DNA from: Alphaproteobacteria bacterium
Lineage (GTDB): Bacteria; Pseudomonadota; Alphaproteobacteria; UBA9655
Reading direction: 5' to 3'
DNA length: 64,000 nt
NCBI GenBank assembly: GCA_013815465.1
Contig: JACDGE010000003.1
Location: forward strand, 23,547 to 87,546
Shown in pieces: positions 9,695-18,624 of the stretch (its first letter is position 1; every line of letters begins with the position of its first letter). The notes under the pieces are model-generated. The model was not told the DNA's origin, ran no database searches, and saw only the letters and a program-made list of their open reading frames with translations. The translations under genes were made by a program, and so were the position numbers.

Positions 9695-9728
9695 ACTTTC
9701 AAAAAACCAGACCAAATAATTCTAGTTT

Positions 9729-9887
9729 TTATATTCTTCCCATAAGCATTAAGATAAGAAGAATAACAAGGATGAGCCCTAGTCCACCACTTGGGTAGTA
9801 TCCCCATCCACCGCTATAACGCCAGCTTGGTAACGCTCCAATAAGGAGAACAACCAAGATTATAAGTAAAATTGTTCCTATGGGCAT
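9729..9887 (-). CDS. DUF3309 family small membrane protein
   Basis: A 52-residue product reading MPIGTILLIILVVLLIGALP, then SWRYSGGWGYYPSGGLG, a second hydrophobic segment and a final GRI. This is the pattern of the DUF3309 family, two short membrane segments joined by a Trp/Tyr/Gly-rich loop, common in alphaproteobacteria and of unknown function. GGAGAAAG lies just upstream of the ATG. It belongs to a leftward cluster with another DUF3309 copy (frameshifted) and a glycine-zipper stress protein, which suggests an envelope or stress role. Confidence 0.82.
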   Translation of the reverse strand: MPIGTILLIILVVLLIGALPSWRYSGGWGYYPSGGLGLILVILLILMLMGRI

Positions 9888-9988
9888 TTTCTTTCTCCTA
9901 TTTAAAACACCACAATCGGCGTTTTTATTTCTTATTGTTAATAATACTTAAATATTAAGAAATTATTTATTCAACAAATTGTGAGCTT

Positions 9989-10069
9989 TTAAAACAAATG
10001 ACTCACAAGCCAAATTATAATTAAAAGGCCAAGGGGCACACCTAATAGCCATGCAATCAAATATTTCAT
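9989..10069 (-). CDS. 26-residue membrane peptide
   Basis: The ORF encodes MKYLIAWLLGVPLGLLIIIW plus LVSHLF and has a textbook ribosome-binding site (AAGGAGATAA, four bases before the ATG). The peptide is a single membrane-spanning helix with a central Pro. Similar peptides are sometimes found beside DUF3309 genes in alphaproteobacteria (from memory). It sits between the DUF3309 gene and the glycine-zipper gene on the same strand. Function unknown. Confidence 0.6.
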   Translation of the reverse strand: MKYLIAWLLGVPLGLLIIIWLVSHLF

Positions 10070-10207
10070 ATAATTATCTCCTTGTTTTATCTCCCATTCA
10101 TACAGCTTGGAGACTCCAATAAAGTCTTAATAATAATCTCGTCAACTTGAGGCAATGAATAGGAAAATAATAATTTCCCTACCTTAAGTAAAATTAAATA
10201 AAATTTA

Positions 10208-10753
10208 TTAAATAATGTAATCTTCGCTTTGGCGTCTTTTCCATTCATTATTTAACATTTTATATTCTTCAGGAGAACGTGTCGTAACGCCTATGACAAC
10301 CCCCCCCGCTTTAATACCTGCGTCGTATTCTTTAGCTTGCTCATCGGAAAGGCCTAAACCAACTAAAGCTCCTACCAAGCCTCCAGTAACCGCTCCCACT
10401 CCTGCTCCTGCTAAGCCCGCTGCAAGGGCACCAGCGACGACAATACCCAAGCCAGGAATAATGAGAGAGGTGCCGAGAGCTGCAATCCCTGCGACAACAG
10501 CACCAACCGTGCCCCCAATGGCTCCACCAACGCCCATGCCTTCTAATGATTTGCTTCCTAAATCTGTTGTCTCAATATCTTTATTTGTAAGGTATCTCTG
10601 ATGGGTTTCTTCTGACATCATAAGAGTAATGTCTTCTTTTTTGAAACCCCTATTTAATAAATCGGCATACACGTACTCAGCATTGAGAGGATTTTTAAAT
10701 AATCCAGTGAGAAAGCCTCCTGCATTGGAAGTGTTGGAATTAGTATTTTCCAT
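10208..10753 (-). CDS. glycine-zipper general stress protein (YflT-like)
   Basis: 181 residues. The N-terminal third (FKNPLNAEYVYADLLNRGFK then EDITLMMSEE) resembles the heat-induced stress protein domain seen in YflT-type proteins. About residues 72-140 are Gly/Ala-rich with GxxxG-type repeats (GVGGAIGGTVGAVVAG) forming two hydrophobic glycine-zipper hairpins. The tail, AGGVVIGVTTRSPEEYK, is soluble. It is expected to associate with membranes or form oligomers under stress; no activity is known. AAAGGAGA precedes the ATG. Its neighbours are tiny DUF3309 membrane proteins on the same strand. Confidence 0.72.
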   Translation of the reverse strand: MENTNSNTSNAGGFLTGLFKNPLNAEYVYADLLNRGFKKEDITLMMSEETHQRYLTNKDIETTDLGSKSLEGMGVGGAIGGTVGAVVAGIAALGTSLIIPGLGIVVAGALAAGLAGAGVGAVTGGLVGALVGLGLSDEQAKEYDAGIKAGGVVIGVTTRSPEEYKMLNNEWKRRQSEDYII

Positions 10754-10949
10754 AATAAGTCTCCTTTATTCGAAGTTAATAATGTTTTGATTGATCTTAC
10801 TTAGAATATCACTTTTACATTAAAAAATTACTAATAAATTATTTATTTTTATTTGTAATAAACAAAAGATATAAAGAATAGATCCCTGAAAAACCAAAAA
10901 AATAAATGTTCTCTAGGAATCCGCAAAGGCCTCTGAAAAGAGGTTTATT

Positions 10950-11110
10950 TTATATCCGGCCCAGAACAAATAAAATAAGGACGATGATGAGGATAAATCC
11001 GAGAATACTGCTGGGGTCGTATCCCCCCACCCACGACTATGGCCCCAGGTTGGCATAGCGCCGACCAACAGAAGGACCAAGACAAGGAGAACGATCGCGC
11101 CTCCTAACAT
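10950..11110 (-). pseudogene. DUF3309 gene with a frameshift in a G run
   Basis: The start (MLGGAIVLLVLVLLLVGAMP, TWGHSRGWG) is clear DUF3309, with AAAGGAGATC upstream. Within a run of six G the reading frame is lost, and the family tail (YDPSSILGFILIIVLILF then VLGRI and stop at 10950) continues in another frame. Removing two bases restores a 52-residue protein, the same length as the sibling at 9729-9887. If the sequence is right, the present frame instead makes a 65-residue protein ending at 10913. It could be a sequencing error, decay or a phase-variable gene. Confidence 0.68.
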
Positions 11111-11153
11111 TTTTGATCTCCTTTTTTTATTTTTTTTTATTTATGTTAACAAT

Positions 11154-11338
11154 TTATTCTAAATAATTTTTATTTTTTCTGCCGGTGTCTAGACACTCTT
11201 TTATATCGTTTGGATATTTAGCACACGCTTGTTTGCATTTCTTATACACCGATAAGTCGGTACAGGTTCGAGGTGCTGCTGCACTGGTATCAGTACAGTT
11301 TTCTGCGCAAATCTTGTGATCAGCAGGGCCGCTTGTTA
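11154..11338 (-). pseudogene. remnant of a Cys-rich exported protein
   Basis: A 61-codon open frame without start encodes ADHKICAENCTDTSAA, then CTDLSVYKKCKQACAKYP and IKECLD, with six Cys. This spacing resembles the small Cys-rich exported proteins elsewhere in the window. An in-frame TGA lies immediately upstream, and no signal peptide is found. It reads as a decayed member that has lost its 5' end. Confidence 0.42.
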
Positions 11339-11428
11339 GTCAATTTTTCTATTTGCTAAAATTATTCATCAAAAATTAATTTTCATTCGATATTCTTATT
11401 ATTAAATTTAATCAATGGAGGGAAAACT

Positions 11429-11731
11429 ATGTCTACACAAGGTATCTCATCAGATATTCATTTGCGCTTAGAGAACTTCAAGGCAGAAGATATTAAAACT
11501 CTTGTTCAAGCACAAGGAAAAGCAATAGAAGGGGATAAAGAATTTATTTTGAAAGACATCGACCCGGCGGATCCAACTCTTCAAATGATTATAAATGATC
11601 CCTATTTTGAAGTAATCTCTATTGGGGATCAAACGAAAAGTGCCGAAATGTATTACGATCTGAAAGGTGGAGGAAGACAAATCCGAGTTAGGGTGGTTTG
11701 CCACAAGCAAAAAGAAGAAAAAAAGGTATAA
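11429..11731 (+). CDS. conserved-looking hypothetical protein
   Basis: Not recognised. 100 residues, soluble, with no signal peptide or membrane segment. The pattern (LRLENFKAEDIKTLVQAQGK at the N terminus, then FEVISIGDQTKSAEMYYDL and RQIRVRVVCHKQK) suggests a small alpha/beta fold. The start has GGAGGG seven bases upstream. It stands alone between decayed genes to the left and a convergent methyltransferase to the right. Confidence 0.6.
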   Translation: MSTQGISSDIHLRLENFKAEDIKTLVQAQGKAIEGDKEFILKDIDPADPTLQMIINDPYFEVISIGDQTKSAEMYYDLKGGGRQIRVRVVCHKQKEEKKV

Positions 11732-11821
11732 ATTCTATGCATCAGAACTGTCATTGAGAAAAGTGGTATCCTCTAAAATTCATAATACGGGAACCCTAAA
11801 ATAGGGGGTATCCGGACAGAT

Positions 11822-12445
11822 TCAAGCCGCAGACTGTTTTGTATATTGCCATACGGTTGCGGGCGGGAGGTTTAGAAAAACAGTCCCAAGCCGCTTTTTG
11901 TTTAATTTATAGGTGTTCGCATCGATAGAGGAGCGAGGAGAATAAGTGTATTGCAGGTAAGCGCCCCCCGGAGCCATGATTTGAAAACAACTCTCTAAAA
12001 TCTGTTGGCGAACAGTCTGAGGGATATTGATCATGGGTAGACCAGAAACAATCCTATGCACTTTTCCCAGGATGTGTGAAGGAAGAATGTGCGCTAAGTC
12101 AGCCGCATCCCCATGAATTACATTGACATGTGGCATTGCAGCTTTCAGGTAGTTTGCAAGCTCTAGATCCAGCTCAATCACATAAATTCGGGCGGGATCA
12201 ATGCCTGCCTTGATCAAGGATCGTGTTAGAGAGCCGCTTCCTCCTCCCAGCTCTACAATGGGAGAATCGTCATCAAAGGAAGCATGTTTCGCTAAAAGGG
12301 CACCCAGCTGACGGGAACTTGGGGCGACCGCTCCCAACTGCCGAGGATTTCGAAGCACTCTTAAAAGAAACAGCTTCGTACCGAGGGAATGATTCGTTTG
12401 AGCTTGCATATTATTTTGATCCTTGAAAAAGAGATACTTCTTCAT
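11822..12445 (-). CDS. SAM-dependent methyltransferase, PmtA/KsgA-like
   Basis: A 207-residue class I methyltransferase. The SAM-binding motif is IVELGGGSGSLTRSLIKAG, followed by the acidic YVIELDLELANYL, then HGDAADLA and VSGLPMINIP. The last replaces the NPPY-type motif of rRNA dimethylases. This combination is closest to the Rhodobacter-type phospholipid N-methyltransferase PmtA, which methylates phosphatidylethanolamine to phosphatidylcholine; a related rRNA or lipid methyltransferase is possible. An in-frame TTG lies 24 bases upstream, but the ATG at 12445 gives a normal N terminus. Phosphatidylcholine synthesis would fit a host-associated alphaproteobacterium. Confidence 0.68.
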   Translation of the reverse strand: MKKYLFFKDQNNMQAQTNHSLGTKLFLLRVLRNPRQLGAVAPSSRQLGALLAKHASFDDDSPIVELGGGSGSLTRSLIKAGIDPARIYVIELDLELANYLKAAMPHVNVIHGDAADLAHILPSHILGKVHRIVSGLPMINIPQTVRQQILESCFQIMAPGGAYLQYTYSPRSSIDANTYKLNKKRLGTVFLNLPPATVWQYTKQSAA

Positions 12446-12574
12446 GCCCTGAAATGCATAAAAAATCAAGTTCTAATGATGTGGGGGGAGTTGTTATGAA
12501 TCTTTGTCTACACGTTGGGCAAGGGGTTGGAAGACTGTTATTAACTCACGATTGTTCCATTACAGACATTTTTT

Positions 12575-12605
12575 AGATCCTGAGCGCGTTACAGGATCTT
12601 TTTTT
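12575..12605 (+). repeat. solo palindrome with T run
   Basis: AGATCCTG (12575-12582) faces CAGGATCT (12592-12599) and runs into seven T. The arm resembles the TTTTAGATCC-type arms of the 142-bp dispersed elements in this window, but only one arm is present. It may act as a rightward terminator. The rest of the gap 12446-12709 shows no gene. Confidence 0.5.
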
Positions 12606-12709
12606 AAACCGATCTTCTCTCCCTCGACGTACTTATCTTATCTTACATTTATCATTATACGCTCTATTTCCCCCCTGCCAAATTTTTCAATTGCCCATTT
12701 CGCGTACAA

Positions 12710-13444
12710 TTAACTCTTCATCGGTAAGGCAAGCTTTTTGCTCATCTGAAATTTTTCTTTCCACGTCACTTTTTTTGCGGTTGTTTTGGCATACACTTGC
12801 TTTGACGCTTCGATGATCAAAACGCCGGAAAGATTTCGAAACCATTTGTGCCCTAGCTTTTCCCATGCGCTTGCTGTACTTAACAAAAAGTTTGATTGGG
12901 AGGGGGGACTATACAGGGCATGTTCTTGTCGGAGGGGGGTAAAGTTATTTTCCTTTAAAAATTGATTAAGTTGGAAAAGGGTATAAGGATGACCCTGCCC
13001 AAAGGGTGTTTTTTCTATGCGTGACCAGGCGCTTAAACGATTGGGAACAATGAGAAGAAGGCGGCCCCCATCGGCTAAAACCCGCCAAACTTCTTGGATC
13101 ATTTCACGGGGGTGGGATGTGAACTCAAGAGCATGTACAACAAGAGCCAAATCGACGGATTTATTAGCCAGAGGGAGTTGGGTTTCTTCAGTTAAAACCA
13201 CAATGTTGGGTTTTTCTCGCTCCCACGAAAGAGCGCCTTGTTCTGCCGGCATTAGGGCTACAAGTCTTTGCGCTTCCTCCCGGTAATATCTTAAAAAGGG
13301 TGTAGGATAGCCGAGAGCCATTACATTGTATCCTCGAACATCCGGCCAAAATTCTCGGATTTTGCGTCGAATCATGCGTCGCGCGACATGCCCCAGGCGC
13401 GTATTATAAAAATCCCGCAATTCTATGACGTCAGTCCACATCAT
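12710..13444 (-). CDS. class I SAM-dependent methyltransferase
   Basis: 244 residues of a UbiE/Methyltransf_11-like fold. The first SAM motif is diverged (NVMALGYPTPFLRYY). Motif II/III is clear: LPLANKSVDLALVVHALEF, then IQEVWRVLADGGRLLLIVPN. The protein resembles the methyltransferase often found near gloB or rnhA in alphaproteobacteria, whose substrate is not known. AAGGAGTAGT precedes the first ATG. It lies upstream of, and on the same strand as, the PmtA-like gene, separated by a palindrome, so cotranscription is uncertain. Confidence 0.75.
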   Translation of the reverse strand: MMWTDVIELRDFYNTRLGHVARRMIRRKIREFWPDVRGYNVMALGYPTPFLRYYREEAQRLVALMPAEQGALSWEREKPNIVVLTEETQLPLANKSVDLALVVHALEFTSHPREMIQEVWRVLADGGRLLLIVPNRLSAWSRIEKTPFGQGHPYTLFQLNQFLKENNFTPLRQEHALYSPPSQSNFLLSTASAWEKLGHKWFRNLSGVLIIEASKQVYAKTTAKKVTWKEKFQMSKKLALPMKS

Positions 13445-13519
13445 ACTACTCCTTATGGGTGGCAGTGTATCACAGACAGAAGAGAATGTTAGTTTTTTTT
13501 GCTCATGGAGAAAAACTTC

Positions 13520-13547
13520 TTGACATTTATTAAATTAAGTTTAATAG
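13520..13547 (+). promoter_or_regulatory. sigma-70-like promoter of the F-box gene
   Basis: TTGACA (13520-13525) and TAATAG (13542-13547) are separated by 16 bases in AT-rich DNA, 37 bases before the ATG at 13584. It points into the F-box protein gene and is one of the better consensus promoters in the window. Confidence 0.5.
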
Positions 13548-13583
13548 ATTGCTTATTGATACTATGTTATTTATAAGGTTACG

Positions 13584-14714
13584 ATGAATAAACAGTTTTT
13601 TACTTTAATGCTAAGTGCAGCGATTTTTACAACACCCCTCTTTGCGATGGTAGTTGATGATGAGGATTCCAGATCAGGGAATTTCCAGAGCCTGTCTAAA
13701 AGAGAAGAGATAGTTTTTGAGGAGTTGTCCGATGAAAGCATTGCTGCAGGATTAGGGGATTTTAAGGATATTCCCAGCGAAGGAATTGTAAGCGTCATAG
13801 ACAACCTCACCAAGCATGATGTAAACACGATGCTGCTCACGTCAAAGGCCATGTATGAAATATGCGAAACGCCTGCACTTTGGCGCAGATTTGCTAAAAA
13901 TCTACCGCTTTATATTGACCCCGTATTGAATATGAGAAGTCAGCTTAAGGATTATTATTTCTTATTTAGTAATCCATATAAAGATTACCCTGTTTCAAAA
14001 AAGACTTTTCTCGATTTGATAAAAATGCATGGGGTGGAAAAGTCAGACCAGCCCCTTGAATATCATATAGGAAACAAAAGCTTTTGGGTGGAAAATCTAT
14101 CCAACGATCCTTACCAGATATTCATCGAGCCTTACTGTCAAAATGAGCTAAATGCCCTTGATGAAAAAGAACAGATTATTTTTCATGCCTCTCCTGATGG
14201 AAAGTATTTTAAATGTTCGTTTCAACTAGGATTGGTTAAGAATGGTGGCTATGACATCCGATTAGGAGAGACTTTCCCCAACAAAGCGAAAGACCTGGGA
14301 TTGTTCATTGAAGACGGTAATCTTTACGCTAAACTTTATAATAAGGAGCCAATTAAAATTGAGAAGACAGAGGATCCCGAGGGTGTTTTAGGCTGCGATT
14401 CTTTCTTTTTTGATAAGATTTTAAATGCCGTGCAACTTTCGATGAAGCTAAGCCCTGAAGACTTTGAGGGACATTCTCAGCTTGTTAATACAGTTCATAT
14501 GGGAAGCTTATTCAACTTTACATCATTATGCGGTTATACTCAGCTAACTTGTCCGAAGATGAGAGATGCTTATAATGATGAGTCTATAGAACCTATGCCC
14601 ACTTCACCGATAGAAAGGCGTGAGAAATATGAACAAATATTTCTCAAAATGGGTCACATTCTTGATTATGGGTATCTAGGTCCTTTTGAGTTTAAAATTT
14701 ACCCCAAGCAATAA
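13584..14714 (+). CDS. exported F-box-like protein, candidate host effector
   Basis: 376 residues. Residues 1-21 form a signal peptide (MNKQFFTLMLSAAIFTTPLFA). Residues about 62-105 match the eukaryotic F-box pattern: IPSEGIVSVIDNLTKHDV, then the LTSKAMYEI core and ALWRRF. An F-box binds Skp1 and brings a substrate to an SCF ubiquitin ligase. Bacteria lack Skp1, so such a protein would act in a host cell. The remaining 270 residues are unrecognised and may bind the target. No leucine-rich or WD repeats are seen. The gene has its own promoter, AAGG before the ATG, and no partner genes. The signal peptide implies Sec export, so a further step would be needed to reach host cytosol. Confidence 0.62.
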   Translation: MNKQFFTLMLSAAIFTTPLFAMVVDDEDSRSGNFQSLSKREEIVFEELSDESIAAGLGDFKDIPSEGIVSVIDNLTKHDVNTMLLTSKAMYEICETPALWRRFAKNLPLYIDPVLNMRSQLKDYYFLFSNPYKDYPVSKKTFLDLIKMHGVEKSDQPLEYHIGNKSFWVENLSNDPYQIFIEPYCQNELNALDEKEQIIFHASPDGKYFKCSFQLGLVKNGGYDIRLGETFPNKAKDLGLFIEDGNLYAKLYNKEPIKIEKTEDPEGVLGCDSFFFDKILNAVQLSMKLSPEDFEGHSQLVNTVHMGSLFNFTSLCGYTQLTCPKMRDAYNDESIEPMPTSPIERREKYEQIFLKMGHILDYGYLGPFEFKIYPKQ

Positions 14715-14722
14715 TAAGCAGC

Positions 14723-14750
14723 AAAGGGGGAACCTCCGTGTTCCCTTCTT
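14723..14750. terminator. hairpin between convergent genes
   Basis: AAAGGGGGAAC (14723-14733) faces GTTCCCTT (about 14740-14748). It lies in the 39-base gap between the convergent F-box and nitronate monooxygenase genes and could serve both, but it has only pyrimidine-rich or T-poor tails. Confidence 0.35.
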
Positions 14751-14753
14751 CTC

Positions 14754-16151
14754 TCAATCCCCTGTCTGCAGCCTCTCAAGCAGCTCTCTAACCGTTGGAA
14801 TATGCCCATTGGCATAAAAGGGGTCTTCGGCAAACCGATAGGCAGCATGGCCCGCAAACATCAATTGGGTATCAACTTCATCGGTGTGGCTAATTGCCTG
14901 CAACGTCTTTTGAATACAGAAAGAGCGCGGATCGGCTTTACGTCCCGTCGTGCCCGTTTCCCCTTGGGCCCAATTGCTGAAGAGGCAAGCACTCAAGCAA
15001 CCCATGCAATCAATTTGGTCGGTTAGAATATCGTTTGATTTCTCAGGGGTCACAAAAATCAGCGTTGAATCTGGGGTTCGCATAGCTTCCGTATAGCCCA
15101 TTCTCACCCAGTCTTCTGCCATTCCCTTATCATGAGGAGTCAAGTAAACAAGTCTCCCCCGCGCTCCAATAGGGAATCCATCCGTATGATCGCCCACAGG
15201 TTCAATAGAGTAGGCGACTTGACGGGTGGAACGACCCTTCAGCTCATCCAAAAACGGATTGGAGACAGCCGAGGAATAAAATCCTGTGGGGCTAAAGCGA
15301 TTCAGATAAATATCACCCGGCTTCAACGTCAAAAGGCGCTTCTTCCATTCGTCCGAAATAGGGCTTTCTTGGGTTAGCAAAGGCCGGGTTCCAAATTGAA
15401 AGGCAATGGGGCCCAATTCAGGATTATCCAGCCAATCCGTCCATTCTCTTAAATACCAGACCCCACCTGCCATGATAATAGGAACGTCGTGCAGTCCAAA
15501 CTCTCGCATCACTTTACGGAGCTCAAGAACACGGCCATAGGGATCTTCCGGCTGATCGGGATCCTCGCTATTGCTTAGACCATTATGCCCTCCTGCGCGC
15601 CAAGGATCCTCGTACACAACCGCGCCCAACCATTCAGGATATTTGTGAAATGCGCGCTTCCATAAGGCGCGAAAGGCACGGCCTGAAGAAACAATCGGGT
15701 AATAATAAATGCCATAGCCCGCCGTAATTTCGGCAATCTTATAAGGCATCCCTGCACCACACGTTACACCGTGAACGAGTGAGCCCACCTGATCCAATAT
15801 GCCTGAGAGGATTTCTTCAACGGCTGCCATTTCCCAAAGAACATTCATATGGAGACGTCCACCTCCGCCCGCAGTTTCGTGGGCTATTTTGGCTTGGGTA
15901 ATGCCTCCTTGAATGGAGTATTGGACAAGTTCATGGTGGCGTTCCCGGCGTGTCTGACCCTTATAAATAAAGGGAACAGGGTTGCCATCCTTATCAAAGG
16001 CATCAGCGTTCACACCAGAAAAAGTGCCCACGCCTCCGGCCGCAGACCAAGCTCCAGAGCTTTCGCCATTAGATATGGATATGCCCTTTCCCCCTTCGAT
16101 AAGGGGGAGCACTTCGCAGCCTGATAGGCGTATTGGGTTAAGCGGTTTCAA
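14754..16151 (-). CDS. nitronate monooxygenase family flavoprotein
   Basis: 465-residue FMN-dependent TIM-barrel protein of the 2-nitropropane dioxygenase/nitronate monooxygenase family, expected to oxidise alkyl nitronates. Visible: GESSGAWSAAGGVGTFSG near the N terminus, HGVTCGAGMPYKIAE, EDPWRAGGHNG (catalytic-His-like region), IIMAGGVW and AFQFGTRPLLTQES (FMN phosphate region). A long C-terminal part with CMGCLSACLFSNW and other Cys is typical of the longer alphaproteobacterial subgroup. The start is TTG, supported by AGGAGG nine bases upstream. It follows pnp by 32 bases on the same strand and is probably cotranscribed. Confidence 0.86.
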   Translation of the reverse strand: MKPLNPIRLSGCEVLPLIEGGKGISISNGESSGAWSAAGGVGTFSGVNADAFDKDGNPVPFIYKGQTRRERHHELVQYSIQGGITQAKIAHETAGGGGRLHMNVLWEMAAVEEILSGILDQVGSLVHGVTCGAGMPYKIAEITAGYGIYYYPIVSSGRAFRALWKRAFHKYPEWLGAVVYEDPWRAGGHNGLSNSEDPDQPEDPYGRVLELRKVMREFGLHDVPIIMAGGVWYLREWTDWLDNPELGPIAFQFGTRPLLTQESPISDEWKKRLLTLKPGDIYLNRFSPTGFYSSAVSNPFLDELKGRSTRQVAYSIEPVGDHTDGFPIGARGRLVYLTPHDKGMAEDWVRMGYTEAMRTPDSTLIFVTPEKSNDILTDQIDCMGCLSACLFSNWAQGETGTTGRKADPRSFCIQKTLQAISHTDEVDTQLMFAGHAAYRFAEDPFYANGHIPTVRELLERLQTGD

Positions 16152-16183
16152 CGCTCTTTGCCTCCTAAGAATTAACGAATATT

Positions 16184-18316
16184 TTAGGCCTCGCTTGCAA
16201 CAGGAGCGGCGTCAGAAGAAAGGATTTGGCCTGACTTTTGATCTACCTGCTTCATACTCAAGCGAATTTTTCCACGTGCGTCCATTTCGAGAACCTTCAC
16301 AAAGACCTCATCACCTTCTTTTACAACGTCGCCTACTTTTTCGACACGACGTGGGGCAAGCTCACTGACATGGACGAGTCCATCTTGGCTGCCGAAGAAG
16401 TTTACAAATGCTCCGAAGTCGACGATTCGAACGACTTTTCCTTTATAAATCATCCCAATGACAGGCTCATCTGTGATGCTACGAATCCGCTTTTCAGCAG
16501 CAGCAATCACGTCTGCATTTGCGCCCGATACGGTAATTGTTGCGTCATCAGAAATGTCAATTTTTGCGCCTGTGGTTTCGCAGATCTCACGAATAACTTT
16601 TCCACCCGCTCCAATAACTTCTCGAATTTTATCCTTAGGGATAGAGAAGGTAATCATGCGAGGAGCGTATTCTCCCACTTCCTGACGGGCATCCCCAATG
16701 GCTTCTGCCATTTTACCAAGAATGTGTAAACGGCCGATACGTGCTTGCTCAAGAGCAATTTCCATAATGTTTCGGGTGATGCTGGTGATCTTTAGATCCA
16801 TCTGTAGAGCCGTGATTCCTTTCTCACTTCCAGCAACTTTAAAATCCATGTCGCCGAGATGATCCTCGTCCCCGATAATATCGGAAAGGACAGCAAAATC
16901 TGCACCTTCTTTAATGAGGCCCATAGCAATACCTGCGACGGGGCGCTCTAGAGGAGCACCCGCATCCATCAAGGCCAGAGATCCACCGCAAACCGTCGCC
17001 ATGGAAGAAGAACCGTCCGATTCAGTGATTTCCGAAACAAGGCGAATGGTGTAAGGAAATTTTTCCTTTGTAGGGAGAAGGGGATGAAGGGCACGCCAGG
17101 CAAGCTTACCATGGCCAATTTCCCGACGTCCAGGGCCCGTCATCCGACCGGTTTCTCCGACTGAATAAGGAGGGAAGTTATAATGAAGCAAAAAGTTTTG
17201 CTTATATTCGCCTTCAAGAGCATCAATAACTTGCTCATCTTGTCCTGTACCTAAAGTTGCAACGACGAGCGCTTGAGTGTCTCCTCGTGTAAACAAAGCA
17301 CTTCCGTGAGCACGGGGAAGAATACCCACTTCGCTGAGGATAGGACGAATGGTTTTTGTATCTCGACCATCAATACGGTGGCCTGTTTTTAAAACCTCGC
17401 CTCGGACGAAATCTTTTTCGAGTTCTTTAAATTCCTTACTCGCAAGAGATTCGGGAAAGTTTTCTTCTACTAGAGCTTCGACAGCTTGAGTTTTGACAAG
17501 CCTTAACTTTTGATGACGAAGACTTTTTTCCTTAATCGTATAAGCATTTTTAAGATCATCTATCGCAAGCTCTTTCAAACGCTCAATAAGTTTATCCTTT
17601 TGAGGATCTTCCGCAGGGAGCTCCCAAGGTTCCTTTGCACAGTCTTCGGCTAAGTCGATAATGGCCTGTATTACCGGTTGAAAATGAGTGTGCCCAAACA
17701 TGATAGCTTCAAGCATTTGAGACTCGGAAAGTTCATGAGCTTCTGACTCTACCATCAGCACGCCTTCATTTGTTCCAGCAACCACCAAGTTGAGTTGGGA
17801 CTCAGACGTTTGTGTTGAGGTGGGGTTTAAAACAAATTCTCCGTTAACAAATCCAACGCGTGCAGCGCCAATAGGCCCAAAAAAGGGAAGGCCGGAAATG
17901 GTTAGGGCCGCAGATGCACCAATAAGAGCAGGGATGTCCGGGGCATTTTCCATATCATGGCTCAGGACCGTACAAACAACTTGTGTATCATTACGAAAAG
18001 TTGGTGCAAAAAGGGGCCGAATTGGACGATCGATAAGGCGTGAGGTCAGCGTTTCGTGCTCGCTCGGTTTACCTTCACGTTTAAAAAAACCGCCAGGAAT
18101 GCGTCCTGCAGCAAAGGCCTTCTCTTGATATAGAACCGTAAGGGGGAAAAAGCCCATGTCTTGAGTCGCTTCTTTTTTAGAGACAGCTGTACATAAAACG
18201 ACCGTGTCTCCATAAGTGACAAGAACTGCTCCATCAGCTTGACGGGCAATCTTTCCCGTTTCAAGCGTCAGCTTTTTGCCTCCCCAGTTAAGTTCTTTTT
18301 TATAAATTTTAAACAT
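16184..18316 (-). CDS. pnp: polyribonucleotide nucleotidyltransferase
   Basis: PNPase, the phosphorolytic 3'-5' exoribonuclease of the RNA degradosome. At 710 residues it is full length: two RNase PH domains, the second with [12 protein letters not shown] and the phosphate-site [13 protein letters not shown], then a KH domain ([20 protein letters not shown]) and an S1 domain ([20 protein letters not shown]). It follows rpsO by 24 bases in the usual rpsO-pnp order, so the two are likely cotranscribed and pnp autoregulated through the rpsO-pnp leader. Confidence 0.98.
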   Translation of the reverse strand: MFKIYKKELNWGGKKLTLETGKIARQADGAVLVTYGDTVVLCTAVSKKEATQDMGFFPLTVLYQEKAFAAGRIPGGFFKREGKPSEHETLTSRLIDRPIRPLFAPTFRNDTQVVCTVLSHDMENAPDIPALIGASAALTISGLPFFGPIGAARVGFVNGEFVLNPTSTQTSESQLNLVVAGTNEGVLMVESEAHELSESQMLEAIMFGHTHFQPVIQAIIDLAEDCAKEPWELPAEDPQKDKLIERLKELAIDDLKNAYTIKEKSLRHQKLRLVKTQAVEALVEENFPESLASKEFKELEKDFVRGEVLKTGHRIDGRDTKTIRPILSEVGILPRAHGSALFTRGDTQALVVATLGTGQDEQVIDALEGEYKQNFLLHYNFPPYSVGETGRMTGPGRREIGHGKLAWRALHPLLPTKEKFPYTIRLVSEITESDGSSSMATVCGGSLALMDAGAPLERPVAGIAMGLIKEGADFAVLSDIIGDEDHLGDMDFKVAGSEKGITALQMDLKITSITRNIMEIALEQARIGRLHILGKMAEAIGDARQEVGEYAPRMITFSIPKDKIREVIGAGGKVIREICETTGAKIDISDDATITVSGANADVIAAAEKRIRSITDEPVIGMIYKGKVVRIVDFGAFVNFFGSQDGLVHVSELAPRRVEKVGDVVKEGDEVFVKVLEMDARGKIRLSMKQVDQKSGQILSSDAAPVASEA

Positions 18317-18340
18317 TTTATTTTAATTCCTTTTGTGGTC

Positions 18341-18610
18341 TTAGCGACGTAGTCCAAGCCGCTCAATGAGTTTGAGATAGCGAGCCTCATCGACGCGCTT
18401 TAAATAATCCAAAAGACTGCGTCTCCGGCTCACCAACATGAGAAGGCCTCGGCGAGAGTGGAAGTCCTTTTTATGACTTCCTAAATGACCAGTAAGGTTA
18501 ACAATCCGTTCTGTCAGTACAGCCACCTGTACTTCAGGGGAGCCTGTATCTGTTTTTTGTGTTGCAAATTCTTTAATGACTTCTTGCTTCCGTACACTTG
18601 TAATCGACAT
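18341..18610 (-). CDS. rpsO: 30S ribosomal protein S15
   Basis: 89 residues, normal length. Diagnostic segments are [39 protein letters not shown] and [17 protein letters not shown]15 binds the central domain of 16S rRNA early in 30S assembly. AAAGGAGT precedes the ATG. It is placed between truB and pnp as in many proteobacteria. Confidence 0.98.
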   Translation of the reverse strand: MSITSVRKQEVIKEFATQKTDTGSPEVQVAVLTERIVNLTGHLGSHKKDFHSRRGLLMLVSRRRSLLDYLKRVDEARYLKLIERLGLRR

Positions 18611-18624
18611 CTATTTACTCCTTT

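Noticed and set aside
12504..12713. Plus-strand frame of 69 codons between the methyltransferases
   Set aside because: It runs through the palindrome and has no ribosome-binding site or protein-like pattern.
16238..16729. Plus-strand frame of 163 codons inside pnp
   Set aside because: Fully antisense to PNPase and without features of its own.
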